DNA of 64,000 nt. It comes from an uncultured Candidatus Saccharibacteria bacterium. GTDB lineage: Bacteria; Patescibacteriota; Saccharimonadia; Saccharimonadales; Saccharimonadaceae. Position numbers and translations under genes: made by a program. This document shows positions 8,732 through 17,444 of the stretch, piece after piece (position 1 is the stretch's first letter; each line of letters begins with the position of its first letter). Where the stretch lies: the NCBI GenBank assembly GCA_934725355.1, contig CAKVAO010000001.1:123619-187618 (forward strand), read 5' to 3'. Below the pieces are notes generated by a model. The model saw only the letters and a list, made by a program, of their open reading frames with translations. It searched no databases and was not told the origin of the DNA.

Positions 8732-8869
8732 ATGAAAGTAGGCTGCAAAAGTATCTTAGACTTCATTAATGATGCGCATGCATTATTGATACCGCCATAT
8801 CAACGTAACTACTCGCGAGACACTGGTAATGCTAGGTACGTGTGGGGCGAGATTGTATGTAATTTGTAG
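8732..8869 (+). pseudogene. DUF262 (GmrSD-like) N-terminal relic
   Basis: Forty-five codons from ATG to TAG encode a protein with ILDFIND, LLIPPYQRNYS and YVWGEI. These correspond to the conserved N-terminal IPxYQRxYxW...LWxDI signature of DUF262 proteins, the nucleotide-dependent part of GmrSD-type restriction enzymes. The canonical Trp after YS is Arg here and everything beyond the first motif is missing. This is a remnant of a once longer gene, probably from a defence module. Confidence 0.65.
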
Positions 8870-9043
8870 CTTGTTTAAGCCGAGCATTGTTTTATATGCG
8901 GTCGGATATATTAATAGCATAGCAATTAGAGCGGATAGTATGGCTAGACCGTGCAAGTTTTCTTTATACGAGAAACTATCAGCTTAAACATTATGGTAAT
9001 ATATGTAGCATAGACTTATATGATTCAGTGTTAGGGGATTAAT
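8870..9043. other. Non-coding leader region before the acyltransferase gene
   Basis: No gene is seen. A weak TGG-TAATAT element lies near 8997, and AGGGGA lies 6 nt before the ATG at 9044. The rest may be decayed DUF262 sequence. Confidence 0.3.
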
Positions 9044-10210
9044 ATGATAAAGACCAATAGAGTGCGCGATTTGCGTATTGAAATACTGCGTATAGTAGCG
9101 ATGCTGATAATCATTGCTAGTCATGCTACATGGTTCTTATCGTGGATGGTGCATGCGTATAGTGGAAAGGATGTAACACCGAATTTAACGGTGGCATCGT
9201 ATTATACTGTTGGACAGTGGGGTCAGATTGGCGTAGTTATTTTCTTCATGATAACAGGATATTTTCTATATAGTAAAAAGTTTACCGTGAAGCGCATTAT
9301 GAAGACTGTGCTACAAGTATTCCTTTACTCTATTACCGTGCTATTAGCTACACTTGTTGCTATGCGACTAGTAGATGCGCCTGAATATATCAAGGCGGAA
9401 TTTACAGGAGATTCACTACTGCCGACAATGTTGCACGCGGCTATACCAATATTGACTAACACATATTGGTTTATGACGACGTATGTAGTTTTGCTGTTTT
9501 TACAGCCGTTTATCAATAAGTTGATTGATAATATTTCTAAAAAACAGTTTTACACCTTGATTGGTCTATTGTCAGTTTTAGCGCTATGGATGGAGCTATG
9601 TGGTTTTGCTGGTTTGTTCGGTTCAATCGAATATGCGACACTTTGCTACATGCTAGGTGTATTTGTAAACAAATATTCAAAAAAATATAAGAAATATTTC
9701 ACATGGCCAAAGCTAGTTGTTTATATTGTCATAGGATTCGGTGCGGTTACATTATTTAACTTGTTAGCACTAAAGCAGACAGACTTAGGCAGAGCCTTAG
9801 GCTGGCAGCAATTAGTACAATCAAGTGGCGGACTACGTCTAGTCTCAATGTTTATTGGGCTAGCATTAGTAAATACATTTATTATCAACTCACCCGTCAA
9901 ATTCTTGCGCACGCATAAACGTATAGCTGGCATAGTCGCATCTGTATCAGCTGCTACTTTTGGCGTATATATGTTGCATGAACACCCACTTATTCGGCAG
10001 TGGCTTTGGTCGACAATGAGTAGTCTTTCACTGCCAACCGACGGTATCCTGAAGATACTTGCACTCGCTGTTGTCGTATTAATTGTTTATCTAGTTGCTA
10101 CGATTATTGCGGTCATATTGGATAAGGCTGTACATGCAATAACTAAATGTATTCTAAGTACCAATGCATGCAAAACAATGATTGCGCGAATAGATTCGGT
10201 GATAAGATAG
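9044..10210 (+). CDS. Acyltransferase 3 family membrane protein (sugar O-acetyltransferase-like)
   Basis: The 388-residue protein is almost entirely membrane helices (about ten). It begins with the family signature RIEILRIVAMLIIIASHA, whose His is the presumed catalytic residue. Family members (OafA, WecH, OatA-like) O-acylate sugars of surface polysaccharides or peptidoglycan with acyl-CoA. The C-terminal segment FGVYMLHEHPLIRQ is also typical. Its position between the galactofuran genes suggests it decorates that glycan. An AGGGGA ribosome-binding site precedes the start. Confidence 0.85.
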   Translation: MIKTNRVRDLRIEILRIVAMLIIIASHATWFLSWMVHAYSGKDVTPNLTVASYYTVGQWGQIGVVIFFMITGYFLYSKKFTVKRIMKTVLQVFLYSITVLLATLVAMRLVDAPEYIKAEFTGDSLLPTMLHAAIPILTNTYWFMTTYVVLLFLQPFINKLIDNISKKQFYTLIGLLSVLALWMELCGFAGLFGSIEYATLCYMLGVFVNKYSKKYKKYFTWPKLVVYIVIGFGAVTLFNLLALKQTDLGRALGWQQLVQSSGGLRLVSMFIGLALVNTFIINSPVKFLRTHKRIAGIVASVSAATFGVYMLHEHPLIRQWLWSTMSSLSLPTDGILKILALAVVVLIVYLVATIIAVILDKAVHAITKCILSTNACKTMIARIDSVIR

Positions 10211-10271
10211 CTGTCATGTGTAAAAGCATGGATTGTCACACGGGAGAGTTTTAGAGATTGCTGGCCTTTAG

Positions 10272-10311
10272 GTGTACAACACGCCGTTTTATGTGTACAA
10301 CATGCTATAAT
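10272..10311 (+). promoter_or_regulatory. glfT2 promoter with two direct repeats
   Basis: GTGTACAACA occurs at 10272-10281 and again at 10293-10302, exactly 21 bp (two helical turns) apart. The second copy runs into an extended -10, TGCTATAAT, ending at 10311. The 16-bp core 10296-10311 is identical to the glf promoter at 6220-6235. Confidence 0.6.
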
Positions 10312-10335
10312 GGTATTGAATTAGAGGAGGAATTA

Positions 10336-12237
10336 GTGGTTAATAAAGCTAAAGACAATAATAAAGTGGTGGATTATAAGATTCAATCAATCGTATTGCC
10401 GTCAGACGAGAAACATTTGCAGTGTCGACGACTATTCTATCGTGGTGATCATGCCATCCTTGATCGCGAGAATAATGAACTACACATGGGTTATGCGCAG
10501 CGCTGTGATTTTATAACATACTTGAATGCCTGCTCGTATCGCAAATGGCGTCACTACACTGAAACAAGTGGTTTGAAACTTCATTTGGATATACAGGGTA
10601 AGGCTGAACTAAACTTCATCGGCTATTCTAAGGATATGCTGACAGTAGTTCGTCACGATCTAGGTACTATGATGGTGTCCGCTGATAAGCGCCAAGAAGT
10701 AGTTTATGAATTCCCTGACAACGACGAGCAGATGGTGGGCTTCGAGATTACAGCACTAGAGAAAACGACGATTTATGGTGGTTATTATACTGTCGAAGTC
10801 GAGGAATCAAAGATCAACCACGTTGTACTGAGTCTTGCAACGACTACCTGTAAAAAGGAAGCGTTTATTAAGAAGAATGTTGAGCTATTAAAGTCGCAGA
10901 TTTTAAGCAAAGACGACGACATGGCGCATAATTTCTATGTTCATGTGGTTGATAATGGTCGTACGTTGACAGATAAAGATATTAATGGCAAACATGTTTA
11001 CCTGCATCGTAACATTAACTCTGGTGGTTCGGGCGGTTTCTCGCGTGGCATGATGGAGTCTCTTCATCAAGATCCAGAGCCTACCAATGTGCTGTTGATG
11101 GATGATGATGTTCTGATGCTGCCCGAGAGTATTCGTCGTACCTATAATCTATTAAAGCTACAAAAGCCTGAATACAAGGATTACTTCATTAGCGGTGCAA
11201 TGCTGTATTATGAAAATCCGTCATTCCAACACGAGGATATTGGCACTGTGAAAACAGTTGGTAATAATACGTATTTCAGAGCACTGAAGGGTCAACTTAA
11301 CCAAGAGGTATTAACCGATAATCTGGAAAATGAAAACTATTATCCATGGGAGAGTAATACCTATGCGGCATGGTGGTATTGCTGTATACCTACAGATACC
11401 ATTAAGCGCGAAGGGTATTCTCTGCCTATATTTATACGCTGCGACGATATGGAATACTCTCTAAGATGTAGAGCGCATTTTATTACAATGAACGGAATAT
11501 GTGTTTGGCATATGGGCTTTACGACTAAATACAATGGTGTCTTTGATAGATATCAACAATTTCGCAATTGGCCGATAGCTCAATCTACTAGTAATATATT
11601 ACAAAATATGGATATCGCACCTGCAATATATCATAATTTTCGTATTGAAATGCTCCAGTTTAATTATGGTTGTGCTGAACTAATTGTTGACGCCTTAGAA
11701 GATTATAATAAGGGTCCCAGCTATATTATGGATAATGATGGCGAAAAGCTGACGCTTGGTAAATTCAAGCTGAATGACAAGATGATTCCGTTATCTGAAA
11801 TACCGGAATCTGAAGATATAAACTTCCAAGACGCCTGGATGGATAGCCAAAATAAGTTTGCCAATAGATTAATACTAAGGCTGACATGGAATGGTCAACG
11901 TATGACGCCAAAATCTATGAATAGAGAGGGCGTTGTACCTATAACGTTTGATAGTAGTATGCAGCCAAATAAAATTACGCTACATTCTAAGCTGTTAGCA
12001 GTCAACCCGTATAGCCGTACAGGTATCTATCGTATTAAGGATAAGCAACGTTTCCACGAGCTAATGCGTAGATACAAGAAGGCTATGGGCTATTACAAAG
12101 CAAATAAGGAAGAGCTGGCTGAAGCTTATCATGCAAAAGCAAAAGAGATGACATCAGAAAAATTCTGGGTTAAATACTTACATCTAGTTAAATCAAAGAA
12201 CGGCGGTTATGAGCTCGACCCTAAATACGACAAATAG
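10336..12237 (+). CDS. GlfT2-like galactofuranosyltransferase
   Basis: The protein would transfer galactofuranose from UDP-Galf to a growing galactan on the cytoplasmic side. From the GTG at 10336 it has 633 residues, close to mycobacterial GlfT2. An N-terminal beta-sandwich-like domain (to about 190) precedes a GT-A fold. The metal-binding Asp triplet lies at residues 256-258 (LLMDDDVLM). Asp370/Asp371 of RCDDMEYSLR and His392 of VWHMGF match the base and metal ligands of GlfT2. The GTG start is chosen because AGAGGAGG lies 5 nt upstream and the -10 lies downstream of earlier in-frame starts. A 71-bp internal segment is duplicated at 8094-8164. Confidence 0.9.
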   Translation: MVNKAKDNNKVVDYKIQSIVLPSDEKHLQCRRLFYRGDHAILDRENNELHMGYAQRCDFITYLNACSYRKWRHYTETSGLKLHLDIQGKAELNFIGYSKDMLTVVRHDLGTMMVSADKRQEVVYEFPDNDEQMVGFEITALEKTTIYGGYYTVEVEESKINHVVLSLATTTCKKEAFIKKNVELLKSQILSKDDDMAHNFYVHVVDNGRTLTDKDINGKHVYLHRNINSGGSGGFSRGMMESLHQDPEPTNVLLMDDDVLMLPESIRRTYNLLKLQKPEYKDYFISGAMLYYENPSFQHEDIGTVKTVGNNTYFRALKGQLNQEVLTDNLENENYYPWESNTYAAWWYCCIPTDTIKREGYSLPIFIRCDDMEYSLRCRAHFITMNGICVWHMGFTTKYNGVFDRYQQFRNWPIAQSTSNILQNMDIAPAIYHNFRIEMLQFNYGCAELIVDALEDYNKGPSYIMDNDGEKLTLGKFKLNDKMIPLSEIPESEDINFQDAWMDSQNKFANRLILRLTWNGQRMTPKSMNREGVVPITFDSSMQPNKITLHSKLLAVNPYSRTGIYRIKDKQRFHELMRRYKKAMGYYKANKEELAEAYHAKAKEMTSEKFWVKYLHLVKSKNGGYELDPKYDK

Positions 12238-13291
12238 TCACCCGAAAGTTTCCGTTGTGGTACCGATTTACAACGTAGAGCGGTACCTGCGGGAGTGTGT
12301 AGATAGCATCTTAGTGCAGACACTCAAAGATATAGAGGTAATTCTAGTAGACGACGGATCGCCAGATAATTGCCCTGAGATTGTCGATGAATATGCCCGT
12401 AAAGATAATAGGATTGTAGCTGTTCACCGTAAGAACGGTGGCTATAGTAAAGCGGTCAATTACGGTATTAGCATTGCTAAAGGCGAGTATATCGGTATTA
12501 TCGAGTCGGATGACTGGATTGAACCAGATATGTACGAAAAGTTACTAGCTAAGGCTGAGAAATACGACGCTGATATTGCTAAAGGTGAGTTCTGTATGTA
12601 TAATTCAACCATTATTGGCCGTAATCGTAATATACGATTTACAGCAGGTGGCGGATCAATTGACTTAGACAATGCACCTGATGATGCATTTACCATTGAA
12701 GATTGGCCGGAAATGCTGGGTATGCATGCGTCAATCTGGTCGTGTATTTATCGTACAGAATTCATTAAGGAAATTAAGCTGCCTGAGTCAGAAGCAGCAT
12801 CGTATCAGGACTTTCCGTTTATGGTCGAGACGATGTGTCGTGCAAAGTCGATTGTAGTGGTAAAGCAGGTGATGGTGCATTGGCGCAATGATCCAAACCA
12901 AGGTAACTCAACTAGCCAAAAGGGCGAGAGACTGTTTAATATGATCAAGAATTCGCAGAAGTCTCTCGACTATTTAAAGCAAAACGGTCTATACGAAATA
13001 GCAAAAGAACCCTTCATGGCGCAGGTGGTATGGGCAAATTATAACTGTTTCTTTGCGATTCGACGTAACCTAAAAGAGCAATACTACAACCGTCTAGTCA
13101 AATTATTCGCACCGGTCTATCGAGATTCGCATTTTAAGTACAAGTACTTTGACCGAGATACATTTTATGACGACTCGTGGTTTGTTGCGCAAGTTGCGCG
13201 TAATAGCTGGTCGCATATGAGGCGTTTATTGGTTGCGCGCAAATTAAGGCGCGGTCTTCGCGAGGTAGGTCGCAAGCTGTTGCCAAAATAG
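12209..13291 (+). CDS. Family 2 glycosyltransferase
   Basis: The 360-residue protein opens with the GT2 signature VSVVVPIYNVERYLRECVDS and continues with EVILVDDGSPDNC and ESDDWIEPDMY, the last two carrying the nucleotide-sugar and metal-binding Asp residues. It has no membrane helix, so it probably works on lipid-linked glycan at the inner membrane face. The start overlaps the end of the galactofuranosyltransferase gene by 29 bp, indicating co-translation and a shared pathway. Sugar specificity cannot be read from the sequence. Confidence 0.9.
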   Translation: MSSTLNTTNSHPKVSVVVPIYNVERYLRECVDSILVQTLKDIEVILVDDGSPDNCPEIVDEYARKDNRIVAVHRKNGGYSKAVNYGISIAKGEYIGIIESDDWIEPDMYEKLLAKAEKYDADIAKGEFCMYNSTIIGRNRNIRFTAGGGSIDLDNAPDDAFTIEDWPEMLGMHASIWSCIYRTEFIKEIKLPESEAASYQDFPFMVETMCRAKSIVVVKQVMVHWRNDPNQGNSTSQKGERLFNMIKNSQKSLDYLKQNGLYEIAKEPFMAQVVWANYNCFFAIRRNLKEQYYNRLVKLFAPVYRDSHFKYKYFDRDTFYDDSWFVAQVARNSWSHMRRLLVARKLRRGLREVGRKLLPK

Positions 13292-13358
13292 TCGTACAAT
13301 TAGTTGCACTAATTGATAATTGACAATCAATAACCAATAATCAATAAACGTGATATAT

Positions 13359-13387
13359 AAAAGCTACTGGTATATCCAGTAGCTTTT
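13359..13387. terminator. Bidirectional terminator
   Basis: AAAAGCTACTGG / CCAGTAGCTTTT is a 12-bp perfect stem with a 5-nt loop between two convergent genes. A-tract and T-tract ends allow use from both sides. Confidence 0.88.
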
Positions 13388-13415
13388 ATTGATAATAATA
13401 CTCTATTATTATGTA

Positions 13416-15563
13416 TTATTCACTAGCCTTGTGTAGATACCAACGCTGTGCTGGCATGTTATTGTTGTACCATGTTCGCACGTTGCTGCCGTTTCGAATG
13501 CGTCCATCATATATATCTAGTGACTTATTACTGTTAACTGAAACAATGCGATAGCCGTCTTCGTTATTTGAAATCCGCCATCTCTGTGCGTCGCTACTAG
13601 TGTTTTGCCAAATTTGAACATTTGCGCCGGCATTAGTATTCGCGCCAGCTACATCTAGATATTTGCCAGAGCGAGTGTTCATTAGAGTGTAAGTATTGTC
13701 GGATAATTCAGTAATCGACCAATCCTGTGCGTCGCTACTAGTGTTTTGCCAAATTTGAACATTTGCGCCATTATTAGTGTACGCACCAGCTACATCTAGA
13801 TATTGTTCTTTGCTGCCGGTTGTGATTTTATATACACCATTGATTACGCCACTATCTAGACTGTCAAAGTATACGCGTTGTGCGGCAGCGTCATTTGGAT
13901 ACCATGTACGAATATTTATGCCATTACTGATGTTGCCATCAGTGACATCAAGCGCCATACCGCCGCAGGACGAAATCAGGCTATATCCATCACCGCTATT
14001 AACGATGGCCCATTTCTGCGCGCATGCACCGGTACTCTGCCAGATTGCTATATTGGCGCCAGAGTATGGACTAGCGCCTGTAACATCCAGGTATTTGCCT
14101 GATCGAGTGTTTTGTAGCGAGTATAGGCCGTTTGCTAATCGCTCTACCCTCCAGTACTGCGCATCACTATTAGTATTTTCCCATACAGCGATATTCGCAC
14201 CATTATTCCGTGAACCACCAGCTACGTCAATGTATTTGTTGCTATTGCGCACACCTAATGATAATTTGTATGTGCCGCTGGCGATATTGCTGTCTACGGC
14301 TTCGAGGTACCACCGCTGTGCAGGCGCATCATTACCGTACCACATTCGCACATTGGTTCCATTATTAATGTTACCATCAACAACATCTAGAGACATGCCA
14401 CCGCAACTAGAAACAATGCGATAACCGTCGCCATTCTGCTGAAGAGCCCAGTGTTGTGCGCATGCACCAGTGCCTTGCCAGATTGCTACGTTGGCACCTG
14501 GATTAGGGTTGGCTCCTGCGACGTCAAGGAAGCGACCAGACTTTACACTCTTAATACTATATAATCCGTTTGATTCACGATAGAAATACCAATCCTGCAC
14601 CAGATCGCCAGTTTTTTGCCATAGTGCAACGTTAGAGCCATTGTTTGTGCCGCCGCCTGCTATGTCTAGGTATTCTCGGCCATTTTGACTACCTGAATGA
14701 ACGCGATACGTTCCATTAGGAATCCAAACGTTACTAGTTATCGGTGTATATTGTGTATTACCAAACCAATCGGTGAAGTAATTGTAGAAATTGCGGTTAC
14801 CGTAGGCGCTGCAACCGTCGCCTTCACCGAGACCGGCGTTTAGTGCTGCTTGATTGGGTACGTATGGAGTGTAACGATATAGAGCACTAGTTGCACGGTT
14901 CTGGATGTAGATATTTGTACCACCACATGCTCTATTTGGACTATACTGAACAAACTGTGTTGAATATGCTGGATAGTTACTCCACCCACCACTTAGAACG
15001 TCACTGAATAGTTTGGCGGCTTTGCGGACCTGGTTTTTGAACCCGCTATTTATAGGGTCGCAACCGTTGCCGGTATCAGGGCAGGCGAAGCCGGTTGCTT
15101 TTGCGTATTGCTTGTGGTTAGGATAAGTGTCGGTGACTAGACCTTGCTCCTTCTGCAGTAGTACAATTAACACCTGAGGATTAATGCTGTAGTCCTGTGC
15201 GGCTTGCCAGATGATGTGGGCTGCTGATTCACCACCAAAGTTTTCGTCTGCCATACAAACAAAATGACCGTCGCGTACAGTGTATCCCAAATGCCAATAG
15301 CCATCTGCCTTTCTAAGGTTTCTATCGTTGCAGGGGTTCTTGCTGTGTAGGAAATTATTGATATCAGCCTCTGACATTGTGTTTTTATTGCTCATGACGA
15401 AGTCACTCATAATATTGCCTGCGTCAAAGCCATTTAGATAGGCGCGGGTTTTGTTGGTGTAATTATAGATGGCGTAGCCAATAGCAGTTACTAACGTAAC
15501 CATAGCTAAGACTCCAGCCACTATAAATGTATATCGTTTTTTAATTTTAGTTTGAATTCTCAT
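13416..15563 (-). CDS. Secreted lysozyme-like protein with three ricin-type beta-trefoil lectin domains
   Basis: The 715-residue protein has an N-terminal membrane/signal segment (about 11-33). Residues about 40-270 match the actinobacterial 'hemagglutinin' hydrolase-like module, with ESAAHIIWQAAQ, the candidate catalytic Glu in LLQKEQGLVT, and the closing GDGCSAYGNRNFYNYFTDWFG. The rest is nine ricin B subdomains of about 47 residues with QxW motifs, forming three beta-trefoils: each set of three repeats an LDIAGG / LDVAGA / LDVxDG order. AAGGAG lies 8 nt before the ATG, and TATAAT lies further upstream. The lectin parts probably bind wall or host glycans. The minus-strand position inside a plus-strand glycan cluster suggests an inserted module. 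Confidence 0.82.
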   Translation of the reverse strand: MRIQTKIKKRYTFIVAGVLAMVTLVTAIGYAIYNYTNKTRAYLNGFDAGNIMSDFVMSNKNTMSEADINNFLHSKNPCNDRNLRKADGYWHLGYTVRDGHFVCMADENFGGESAAHIIWQAAQDYSINPQVLIVLLQKEQGLVTDTYPNHKQYAKATGFACPDTGNGCDPINSGFKNQVRKAAKLFSDVLSGGWSNYPAYSTQFVQYSPNRACGGTNIYIQNRATSALYRYTPYVPNQAALNAGLGEGDGCSAYGNRNFYNYFTDWFGNTQYTPITSNVWIPNGTYRVHSGSQNGREYLDIAGGGTNNGSNVALWQKTGDLVQDWYFYRESNGLYSIKSVKSGRFLDVAGANPNPGANVAIWQGTGACAQHWALQQNGDGYRIVSSCGGMSLDVVDGNINNGTNVRMWYGNDAPAQRWYLEAVDSNIASGTYKLSLGVRNSNKYIDVAGGSRNNGANIAVWENTNSDAQYWRVERLANGLYSLQNTRSGKYLDVTGASPYSGANIAIWQSTGACAQKWAIVNSGDGYSLISSCGGMALDVTDGNISNGINIRTWYPNDAAAQRVYFDSLDSGVINGVYKITTGSKEQYLDVAGAYTNNGANVQIWQNTSSDAQDWSITELSDNTYTLMNTRSGKYLDVAGANTNAGANVQIWQNTSSDAQRWRISNNEDGYRIVSVNSNKSLDIYDGRIRNGSNVRTWYNNNMPAQRWYLHKASE
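13584..13769 (-). repeat. Direct repeat inside the lectin gene (141-bp period)
   Basis: A 45-base stretch at 13584-13628 recurs identically at 13725-13769. The 141-bp offset equals 47 codons, one ricin subdomain, so these adjacent units arose by recent tandem duplication or gene conversion. Confidence 0.9.
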
Positions 15564-15606
15564 TCTATCTCCTTGGATACAGCTTGTGCTATGTATTATA
15601 GCACAA

Positions 15607-16236
15607 TTATAGTGCTATTTTATCCTGTAGATCACCAGTACGAGTTCCGCTGGTCATGTGAATATTGATTGTCCATTCACCGCGGCGCTTATCTTGGTCG
15701 GCTTGGATGAGGTCTAGGGGGATATCAAAACCATAGCAGGTTGATGATGATGGGTTGGCGATAATGTTTACACTATTAGTATAAGTCTGTCCATTAGGCC
15801 CATTTAACGTTAGAATGCAAGAGCCCTCATCGAGATATTGATTGATGGTAGTGCGAATTTGCAACGTGTTGTTAACGACGGACTTGTAGTTAATAATACC
15901 GGTCAGATTAGAGCTATTGTTGGGGTTTGCGCCTTCGTACTGAGTCGGCGTCTTGCCGCCTGCGTTGTCATTGCTAGCACTGTTAGAATTAGCTGGCTTA
16001 CCGTTATTATCGTCGGGCTTTGTACTATTAGACTTGTCGTCTGCCGAGTCGCCGTCGTCGGATTTTTCTTTGTCTGACTTCTCTTTATTGTCTGTTTTAT
16101 CCTTTGTTACCTCGGTATTCTTATTGTTGTTACTGTTGAGGTATAGGACGGTGGCGGTTAAACCAAGTGCGATCATAACGATAAAAATTATCACACCAAT
16201 TAGTACTTTTTTATTTTTCTTGTCTTGGATTTTCAT
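15607..16236 (-). CDS. Single-pass membrane protein with Lys/Asp-rich linker
   Basis: The 209-residue protein has an N-terminal transmembrane helix (about residues 11-32) and a highly charged Lys/Asp/Ser/Asn linker of about 80 residues. A small extracytoplasmic domain of about 95 residues carries two cysteines (GSCILTLNG, STCYGF) and looks all-beta. I do not recognise the family. AGGAG precedes the ATG. It lies 43 bp upstream of the lectin-hydrolase gene on the same strand, so the two probably form an inserted pair, although the lectin gene also has its own -10. Confidence 0.6.
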   Translation of the reverse strand: MKIQDKKNKKVLIGVIIFIVMIALGLTATVLYLNSNNNKNTEVTKDKTDNKEKSDKEKSDDGDSADDKSNSTKPDDNNGKPANSNSASNDNAGGKTPTQYEGANPNNSSNLTGIINYKSVVNNTLQIRTTINQYLDEGSCILTLNGPNGQTYTNSVNIIANPSSSTCYGFDIPLDLIQADQDKRRGEWTINIHMTSGTRTGDLQDKIAL

Positions 16237-16300
16237 ATCTAGCTCCTAATAATTATATCTCAAGTATATCTGTTTTCAGATTTGGGTGCAATAGTTATGG

Positions 16301-16306
16301 TAAAAT
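16301..16306 (+). promoter_or_regulatory. Leaderless-type -10 of the GT4 gene
   Basis: TGG-TAAAAT with 7 nt to the ATG at 16314. No ribosome-binding site. Confidence 0.6.
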
Positions 16307-16313
16307 ATAGTTA

Positions 16314-17444
16314 ATGAAAGTGGCAATTGTGGTAGATTGGCTGACTGAAGTGGGGGGTGCAGAGCGTGTGCTACTTGCGGTACATCAGCTGTATCCCGAT
16401 GCACCAATTTACACATCGCAGTATCGCCCGCGTCGCATCGATTGGTTTAAGGATGCCGATGTCAGGGTGGGTTGGCTGAATGTACTTCCGCGTGGTCTAC
16501 GTAAGTTTATGGCACCATTAAGAGCGCTCTATTTTAAGCATCTGGATTTATCTGAGTATGACTTAGTGATTTCGGTCGCCAATGCAGAGGCCAAGGGTGT
16601 TAAGACTTCGCCAAACTCAGTACATGTGGCGTATTTGCAGGGGCCGCCGACGCAATACTATTGGGGACAGTACGATGCGTACATTAAGAACCCTGGTTTT
16701 GGTAAGCTAAATTTTTTAGCGCGCTGGGGGCTAAAAACGCTAATTAAGCCGATGCGCAAAGCTGATCTAGCGGAGGCGAAGCGACCAGATTTGTTGATCG
16801 CTAATTCTAATTATGTAGCCGATGATATTAAGAAATATTATAAACGCGACGCGCAAGTAGTATATCCGCCTGTTGATGTTAGCGGTTTACGCCACACTAA
16901 GGTTAAGCCTGTTAATCCGTTTGGGAGGGCAGAGTTTTATGTAGTGACTGGTCGACAAGTAAATTGGAAGCGTGTTGATCTGGCGGTTGACGCCTGTACC
17001 AAGACTAATCGCAATTTGTTAGTTATTGGCGATGGAGTGGAACACATGGAGCTACTAACGCGAGCTGCCGGGCACGAAAACATTAAATTTTTGCCACACT
17101 ATAACGGTCCAGCGGAAATAAAACAGTATTTATTGGCGGCTAGGGGCTTTATCTTTTGTAGTATTGAACCATTCGGCATTTCGCCAGTGGAGGCGCTGGC
17201 TTGTGGCTGTCCGGTATTGGCACTAAAGCAGGGTGGCTCACTAGACATTATCGAAGATGGAGTAAACGGCGCATTTTTTGGTAAACAGACCGTTAAATCT
17301 CTAACAAACGGATTAAATCGATTTGAACAGATCAAATTCAGTGGAAAGGCTGTGGAAAAATCGGTGGAAAAGTTTGACACTGAACAATTTAAACGGCAAT
17401 TTAAAGCTGTAATAAACGCTGAGTTGGAGCTTTATGAAAAATAA
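16314..17444 (+). CDS. Family 4 glycosyltransferase
   Basis: The 376-residue GT-B enzyme starts with VAIVVDWLTEVGGAERVLLA, the acceptor-side GG motif of GT4. Near residue 285 it has the donor-binding EX7E motif, EPFGISPVEALACGCPV, followed by GGSLDIIEDGVNGAFF. These retaining enzymes add mannose, glucose or similar sugars to lipid-linked glycans. The N-terminal half resembles WbaZ-type mannosyltransferases by eye, a weak specificity guess. Its 3' end overlaps the next gene by 11 bp. Confidence 0.9.
   Translation: MKVAIVVDWLTEVGGAERVLLAVHQLYPDAPIYTSQYRPRRIDWFKDADVRVGWLNVLPRGLRKFMAPLRALYFKHLDLSEYDLVISVANAEAKGVKTSPNSVHVAYLQGPPTQYYWGQYDAYIKNPGFGKLNFLARWGLKTLIKPMRKADLAEAKRPDLLIANSNYVADDIKKYYKRDAQVVYPPVDVSGLRHTKVKPVNPFGRAEFYVVTGRQVNWKRVDLAVDACTKTNRNLLVIGDGVEHMELLTRAAGHENIKFLPHYNGPAEIKQYLLAARGFIFCSIEPFGISPVEALACGCPVLALKQGGSLDIIEDGVNGAFFGKQTVKSLTNGLNRFEQIKFSGKAVEKSVEKFDTEQFKRQFKAVINAELELYEK

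Noticed and set aside
8094..10689. Composite transposon bounded by the 71-bp direct repeats
   Set aside because: No transposase, no terminal inverted repeats and no target-site duplication are seen; the repeat is a piece of glfT2 coding sequence.
13777..14424. Open frame of 215 codons on the plus strand inside the lectin gene
   Set aside because: It is a mirror of the ricin repeats, whose third-base pattern leaves the opposite strand open; the minus-strand frame has the domain motifs.
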